DNA of 64,000 bases from Hygrocybe punicea. Lineage: Eukaryota > Basidiomycota > Agaricomycetes > Agaricales > Hygrophoraceae. Made by a program: the position numbers and the translations under genes. The DNA lies in NCBI GenBank assembly GCA_963556145.1, contig OY744467.1:6510001-6574000 (forward strand), given 5' to 3'. Position 1 is the stretch's first letter; each line of letters begins with the position of its first letter. The notes under the pieces were generated by a model. That model saw nothing but the letters and a program-made list of their open reading frames with translations, was not told where the DNA came from and made no database searches. Below, in pieces: positions 58,431-64,000 of this stretch.

Positions 58431-58601
58431 ATACAAACAACGGATCTGGCCAACCTGGGTCACCTGACAAATTTCCTTTTTTGGACGGTTAGCCGCGGCT
58501 TAGCCGTTGCCACAACGGTCCGGTCCGGCTAACAACCCATATATGGGTTAACTGTTGTTAGCCGTAGCCGAGCCGAGCCGGACCGAGCCGTGGCAACACT
58601 A

Positions 58602-59066
58602 CTTCAGTCTGTCACTTCTTGCTTGCACATTACCTTGATTCATCCCATGTTACCTTTTGACTTATTTGTAATCATAGCAGTTCTAACCCTGACTGGAGCA
58701 GTGTTTATTCTCCAGAATATATTTATTCTTATACACTGGCACCCACTCTCATCCCCTCAGAAAATAATAGTGAAAGCCCTAGAAACAGCTAATTCTATGA
58801 TATATTTTAATTCTATTATCAAATGCCTGTTTTGTGCTGTAAACTAAATAGTGCCTGAATTTGGACTCAAATCACTTAATTCTGGTGTCAGGCTCCTCCA
58901 CTTAATTTAGTACTATGACATATAATCTTCAATATCCAATCAGAATTGAGAGAAATAAATCAAATACTCTGCTGAACCAAAAATGTGTATTTGTTTGTAT
59001 TTGTGGTTGTTGAAAGAAGGTTTGCGAACCGCTGTACTGATGATCACACCGTATCATACTTTCACC
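58602..59066. other. Right flank of hAT; 5' flank of the ManC gene
   Basis: About 460 bases starting with the right target duplication (58602-58609). AT-rich, no gene. The hydrophobic frame 58590-58847 runs out of the TIR and is not credible. The hAT insertion lies within 470 bases of a host start codon and may affect its promoter. Confidence 0.5.
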
Positions 59067-60937
59067 ATGATGCTGGGACCATCCCTTTCCTCGAAGCGCT
59101 TAGCGCAAGTGGATCTTCCCGCTAACCCTTCCGGTGTGGAAGGCATGTTTATGCAAATAATGAAAGCAGTGCAGCAATCTGTGAGCAACCTGGCCACGTC
59201 AACCATACTTCTATGAACTACTTTCACCCAGCATGCCGACATCGCTGATCTGAGACAGGAGTGTGCAGAACTGAAAAATGCGAATGCCTCGCTCGAACGG
59301 CAACTGCGGGAAGGTCTTCAGGTAACTACTTCTCTTGCCTTCCGCGGGAGTATGATTATCCTGCGACGTCTTGCCATGCCCTCCATGTCTCGGTGGATTT
59401 TCCAGGTCTTGATTATCTTCGCGAGCGCAGGATTAGTTCTACTAGTTGAACGTCGGCAATCACTTCTTCGCCTTGTTAACTATTCTTGCAACAGAGCCCC
59501 CACCGCGCCTTTGGAACATTGACTTCCCCACCTAGCCCTCAGCTTCGAGCAAAGTCGCCCTTCCTTTCCTCGAGTTTCATTCCTGCTGCTGCAACTCCAC
59601 ATACATTATATATACCTTCTCCCCTAGGGGATGGCGCAATCAATTCTTTACCGTTCTCGTCCCGTGAGATACCCGGTTTCTATGTGGTCATCCCAGCAGG
59701 AGGTGCTGGAACACGTCTGTGGCCGCTTTCTCGCGAACACCATCCCAAATTCCTTCTGGCTCTCACCGTGAACGGCCGTTCACTCATCCAGTCTACCTGG
59801 GATCGTCTCCTTCCTCTCTCCTCCGCTTCTCGAACAACGGTCGTTGCAGGCCCTGCCCACATCAAGACTATTAGTGAACAGCTCCCAGCTTTGCTCCCGC
59901 ATAATCTTTTTTGTGAGCCAGGCCCCAAGGACTCCATGGCTGCGATAGGTCTTGCGGCCGCGATTCTCGTTCGTCGGTCGGTGATTTAGTATTAAGTCTT
60001 TTACTTTCTTTCTCATCTCTCCATCATCCAGAGATCCTGAGGCAATCATTGGGTCCTTTGCCGCGGATCACATGATATCAGGTGACGACGCCTTTCTCTC
60101 CGCTGTCGCCGAAGCCGTCGAAGTGGCACGGAAGGATTACCTCGTCACGATCGGAATAGCACCCTCGCACCCATCAAGAGGATTCGGCTATATCCGCCTC
60201 GGCGAAAAGTTGGGTATCAAAGAGGCCCCCAATGCGAGGGTTGTGTCGAGTTTCAAAGAGAAGCCGGATGCTCGAACGGCCGCTGGGTATATCGCGACCG
60301 GGAAGTTCAGGTGGAATGCGGGCATGTTCGTAACCAAGGCAAACATTTTGCTGCAACTGTTGCAGGAGTATCGACCCGAGTTGTCTGAGGGATTGCAGAA
60401 AATTGCGGAGTGCTGGGACGATGAAGTTCTGAGAGCAGAGGTCTTAAACGAGGTTTGGCCTGGACTAGACAAAATATCTATTGATAATGCCGTAGCGGAA
60501 CCGGCGGCAATGGAGGGACGAGTGGCCGTGGTGCCAGCTACGTTTGGTGAGATAGTTCTTATCTATTTCGTTGTTAGGAAACTGATGAACTATATGAATA
60601 GGTTGGGATGATGTTGGTGATTTCTCCTCACTTGCAGATCTGCTTCCCGCAGAAGCTAATCAACCACGTATCCTGGGTAACAACAATCTCGGTAAATACG
60701 TCGTGTACTTCTCAGACTTGTGAAGTATCGCTGATGTTTGTTCCAGTACTCACGGAACAAGTTGCAGGAGGCATTGTGGTACCTGGGTCAGGTCGACTTA
60801 TTGCCTGCCTTGGCGTCGACGATCTCGTTATCGTAGACATGCCTGACACATTACTCGTAACCACCCGGGCCCGATCACAGGAGGTAAAGCGACTGGTCAA
60901 AAAGTGTCGCGATGCTGGTTGGAAAGATCTCCTCTAG
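59067..60937 (+). CDS. Mannose-1-phosphate guanylyltransferase, ManC-type, with N-terminal coiled coil
   Basis: Six exons (59067-59180, 59232-59321, 59495-59976, 60032-60546, 60602-60691, 60747-60937) give 493 residues with every junction in frame. The enzyme makes GDP-mannose from GTP and mannose-1-phosphate for glycans and cell wall. Motifs: the nucleotidyltransferase signature VVIPAGGAGTRLWPLSREHH with PKFLLAL, then FCEPGPKDSMAAIGLAAAIL, FAADHMIS, PSRGFGYIRLG, SFKEKPD, FRWNAGMFVTKA and GWDDVGDF. This is the bacterial ManC layout rather than the usual eukaryotic Mpg1. Exons 1-2 encode a helix (AQVDLPANPSGVEGMFMQIM, then LRQECAELKNANASLERQL). Exon 3 has no ATG of its own before the catalytic motif, which supports them, but they are the least certain part. 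The start is the first of two adjacent ATGs. Confidence 0.87.
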
Positions 60938-61233
60938 TCGGAACAAATCGTGGAACAAGTTTCTCATGAACCATCATATCTTTCTATTGACAATGGTGAT
61001 CATGAACCAGAATTCAGAGTCTCAATTTTCTCATTTGTTTGGTTCTGCATATATTTGCTGTTGTTATCCCCTAGATACTTACCATCCTCTGGTGGGCAAC
61101 TCTGCCATACCAAGACTTTGCTGTGTTGGCCTGAACTCCCTTGGAATGACTGATTTTCCGGTTAGTAGATGTGCTGGAGTTCTGGTATCCTTTTGATCAT
61201 GAACTTGGTGCTTGAACCCAGGCCAACTGAATT
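60938..61233. other. 3' flank of ManC gene; nothing recognised
   Basis: About 300 bases including the probable 3' UTR and the left target duplication of the next element (61226-61233). No gene or RNA seen. Confidence 0.5.
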
Positions 61234-62648
61234 TAGTGTTGGGGAAGTTTGGTCTCAGACCGATCCAAACCTGGTTTAGACCAAACCGAAACCGCCGGTC
61301 TCGGTTTTGGTTTGGGAATTTCCAGTGGAGACCAAACCGTTTGATCTCCGGTTTGGGGATTTGGCTGCAGGCCGAAACGGTTTCAAACTCGGTTTGAACT
61401 GCAAACTGACAGTCCAAAGTCGGCTCCTTGGCTGACTTCGAAAGTCACCCAAAGTCACCAACGCCCACCAGCAACACCCCCAATGTATGCCAAACGAGGA
61501 CGATGGAGCACCTGAGGTCGACAAAACAGGCGGCAGGGTACTCCCTGCCACCCGCGTATGTTTTTTATTTTTTATTTATTTGAACTTTAACTAATGCATT
61601 AACACATTACAGGTTGATGCACTACCACCACCACCACCACCACCAACACCACCATCACCACTGTCACCATCATCACCACCACCACCACCACAACGGCGAC
61701 GACGGCGACTGCCACCACGACGGCCACGACCATGACAGCAGCGATCAACGCCGCACCGGACACGCCAACTCCTCCAATGCGCATGCACGCAAACGAACGT
61801 GAACAGAGTGGAATGGTAGTCATTGAGCAGCGGGGGATGGTGCATCCACCCCCGCTCCTTTGTGGTATGTATTTTTATTGACTTTTTCACTGATTTTATT
61901 TGTATATCACAGAACGTGGCACCGTACCACCACCACCACCACGCAACACCACCACCACCACCATCACCACCACGCAACACCAACACCACCGAGGAACACC
62001 AAAACGCAGGGTCAACCTGGTCATCGTCGCATGTACAATGCATATGATGCGTCTGGACACCCACGCGAAGAGGCTCCTATGCCACCACCACCACCACGCA
62101 TCTGCCGAAAACAACCAAAGTGGGTGCAACCCGGCCATCATCGCATGCACAACGCGTATGACGCGTAGGGCACCACCACCACCACCACCATCACCACCAT
62201 GCGTCTACCCAAACCGGCCAACACGGCAATCGCGGGTCCAACCCGCCTTCGCGCGAACAACGCGTGTGACACGTTGGGTCACCACAACCACCACCACCAC
62301 CACCACCACACCCAAACAACAACAGCTGAGGCCAAACACATGCATTGAACACGTGTGTTTCGCTAGGACAGGGCTGGGCAGCCCACCAAACCCCCAAACC
62401 CACCTCGTAATGAGGCCAGCCACATCGATTGACGTGTGCGGCACTCTTGCGAGGTCAGATGGGAGTGAGGGCCCCCAGCCCATATGGTTCGCGGTCTAGA
62501 CCGTGTTTGGACCGAAACCGAACCGACACAAACGGTTTGCATCGGTTCCGGTCTGGTTTGGGGATTTCAGGTGGAAAACCGGACCATTTGGTTTCCGGTT
62601 TGGGCAAAAAGGCCCCAAACCAGACCAAACTGAACTTCCCCAACACTA
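61234..62648. mobile_element. hAT-like MITE (CAAACC family), complete, TSD ACTGAATT
   Basis: TIRs TAGTGTTGGGGAAGTTTGG (61234) and the complement of TAGTGTTGGGGAAGTTCAG (ending 62648) bound 1415 bp. ACTGAATT is duplicated at 61226-61233 and 62649-62656. Subterminal zones are CAAACC/GGTTTGG arrays with GAAACCG. The interior has (ACC)n tracts (61618-61690, 61925-61980 and 62170-62320), a TCGATTGACG block (62425) and TTGCGAGGTCAGATGGG. It is the complete reference copy for the broken one at 22113-28060, in inverse orientation. His-rich and Val-rich frames are repeat artefacts. Confidence 0.87.
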
Positions 62649-63153
62649 ACTGAATTAGCCATGAACTTTGATGTTGTTGTTATCTGCTTACACTTAGGTT
62701 TCTTTCAGCCTCAGGTTTAACCAGTAGCATCTGAATGGCCATGTCCTTGACCACTGTTGCTGCAGAGTCTGTTTCTGCAGTGTGCATACTGATCACACTG
62801 TCCTACTTTGCTGGAGAACCATTCACAGTCAGTTACATTCACAAACATGTGGACTGTCCAATCTGTACCCGTGAGGAGCTACTCTCATACTTGAGGTGCA
62901 CATTCCATTAGCTTGGCACCTCTCACAAGACCGCCAACCTCTCCTGGAATGCTGTGGACACCTGCCCCTGCTACCCATTCTCCCACAAGGCCAGCTGGCG
63001 ACTGCCCCATGTGGAAGGGGCCTGTTGGAAAAATATCACACTCGAACGTAAGCAACACTTCTGACCAGTGGAGCAAGAAATACAGAATGAAATCGCTAAC
63101 TGCACAGACCTTGAGGACCAGCTGTGGAATGAATGCAGTCCCACTTCTTCACC
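62649..63153. other. Spacer between two hAT-like elements; nothing recognised
   Basis: About 500 bases without a convincing gene. The frames at 62885-63243 on either strand are short and unrelated to known families. Low CpG content suggests old TE-derived DNA. Confidence 0.4.
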
Positions 63154-64000
63154 TAGGCAATCGCACGGATATGGATAAATCCATATCCGTGGGTATCTGT
63201 ATCCGTGCGGGTACGGGTATGGATTGGGACTAGTGAGATCCATGGACCCACGGATATGGATACTGCCAGATATGGCAATAGTGACAACTAACTACTTTAG
63301 CAGGAACCACCACCAGATCGCGACAACAACGAGAACGTGACAACAACATCAACGCAACAGAAGGAGAATGGCCGGGAGGGTGGTGCGCCCATGGAACGGC
63401 CCAGGTACGTACCCCCAACCCAGCCTCTAAGACTCAGGCTTTGGCTAACCCTCCCAACAACCACGCCTCCCAACGACGACACCTCGCAACAACCGCGCCT
63501 CGCAACAACCACGCCTCGTGGACACGCGTCAACGCATTTTTGTGAGGTCTCCAGCACAGAATACAGGGACAGAAGACTACACAACGACCTCGCAAACACG
63601 CGCAGACGTGTCGACTGATGTGTAGGGCTCATGCGGCGCCCCCACCCCTCGCGAACGAGGTTAACCCCAAGTGTGAAGCCCACCTGAGACACCACCTCGC
63701 GAACGAGGTTACCTCCGAGTGCGAAGCCCACCAGAGGCCCCCCCGTCTACCTCGCGAGGGTGACGACCACATCAATTGACGTGCGTCTGGCCTGTGTGAG
63801 GTGTAGGGACCGGTGGGAGGACGCATTCCGGGATGGCGACACGTCGACTTAGGCGTCACATCGACAATGACAACGACGGCAACACGGCAACACCGGCGAC
63901 GCGTCGACAATGGCAGTGACGTGTCGACAATGGCAGTGACGCGTCGACAATGGTGGTGGTGCGTTGACAACGGCAATGGCGCGACATGTCGACTTGGACA
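63154..64000. mobile_element. Second copy of the GGATACGGATA hAT-like MITE, cut by window end
   Basis: Begins TAGGCAATCGCACGGATATG at 63154 and follows the 23737-24889 element in inverse orientation. It has subterminal GGATATGGATA repeats, then GTACGTACCCCCAACCCAGC, repeats of CACGCCTC/CAACAACC, and CACCTCGCGAACGAGGTTAC twice. CTCGCGAGG (63751) is followed by TCAATTGACG (63772), then the GTCGACAATGGCAGTGACG tandem at the window end. The other TIR lies outside the window, so the target duplication cannot be checked. Confidence 0.8.

Larger units (their letters stand above)
47634..58601 (+). mobile_element. Complete 11-kb hAT transposon with cargo; 8-bp TSD CTTCAGTC
   Basis: TIRs TAGTGTTGCCACAGCTCGG (47634) and the complement of TAGTGTTGCCACGGCTCGG (ending 58601) enclose 10968 bp. 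CTTCAGTC is duplicated exactly at 47626-47633 and 58602-58609. Subterminal zones of about 130 bp at each end are arrays of GCCGAGCCG, CGGCTAAC and AGCCGTT. In order it contains a BCS1-like ATPase fragment (minus), a hAT transposase gene (plus, interrupted by a 1635-bp solo LTR) and an intact 846-codon gene (minus, convergent), then subterminal tandem repeats. Without the LTR and its duplication the element is 9328 bp, large for a hAT. Nesting shows the LTR came later. Confidence 0.9.

Noticed and set aside
61591..62499. Frames rich in His, Gly or Val
   Set aside because: ACC repeats in a complete MITE produce these in every frame.
1..64000. tRNA, rRNA or other structural RNA genes
   Set aside because: None recognised by eye on either strand; a dedicated covariance search would be needed to exclude divergent ones.

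Overview
The window looks like nuclear DNA of a filamentous basidiomycete, most likely an agaricomycete. The genes carry many short introns (about 46-80 nt, one of 130 nt), small intergenic gaps, and proteins of basidiomycete type (HNH_2 protein, cytochrome b5-fused fumarate reductase, ankyrin protein with a long disordered tail). The species cannot be named from sequence alone. || Layout. (1) 1-16 kb is gene-rich: a decaying GH92 alpha-mannosidase pseudogene, an HNH-domain gene, a fumarate reductase/cytochrome b5 gene, a nicotinamide riboside kinase, a small mitochondrial-type membrane protein, a coiled-coil/disordered protein and an ankyrin protein. (2) 16.2-58.6 kb is an almost unbroken island of nested transposable elements: a DD34E DNA transposon with a passenger gene, two solo LTRs of one family in opposite orientation, a stack of nested elements at 22-28 kb, a MULE inserted in a LINE ORF1, a second LINE with two hAT-like MITEs in it, and an 11-kb hAT element. 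(3) 59.1-60.9 kb holds one host gene, a ManC-type mannose-1-phosphate guanylyltransferase. (4) 61.2-64 kb holds two more hAT-like non-autonomous elements. || The most notable content is the hAT world of this locus. One large element (47634-58601, 8-bp TSD, TIR TAGTGTTGCC) carries a 13-exon transposase with one nonsense codon, an intact 846-codon passenger gene and a BCS1-like AAA ATPase fragment. Around it lie at least five other families of hAT-like non-autonomous elements. Six copies, including the large one, have exact 8-bp duplications. Each family has its own subterminal repeat 'word' (GCCGAGCCG, GAACCG, CAAACC, GGATACGGATA or CGGGTACGGGTA), yet four families share internal modules centred on TCAATTGACG and CTCGCGAGG. 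Several elements are inserted in one another, so relative ages can be read from the nesting. || Most TE reading frames are broken by single in-frame stops explained by C-to-T or G-to-A changes (CGA to TGA, CAA to TAA, TGG to TAG). This points to methylation-linked deamination or a RIP-like process. Gene models below were joined by hand from splice sites and reading-frame continuity. Family assignments rest on recognised motifs, not on database searches.
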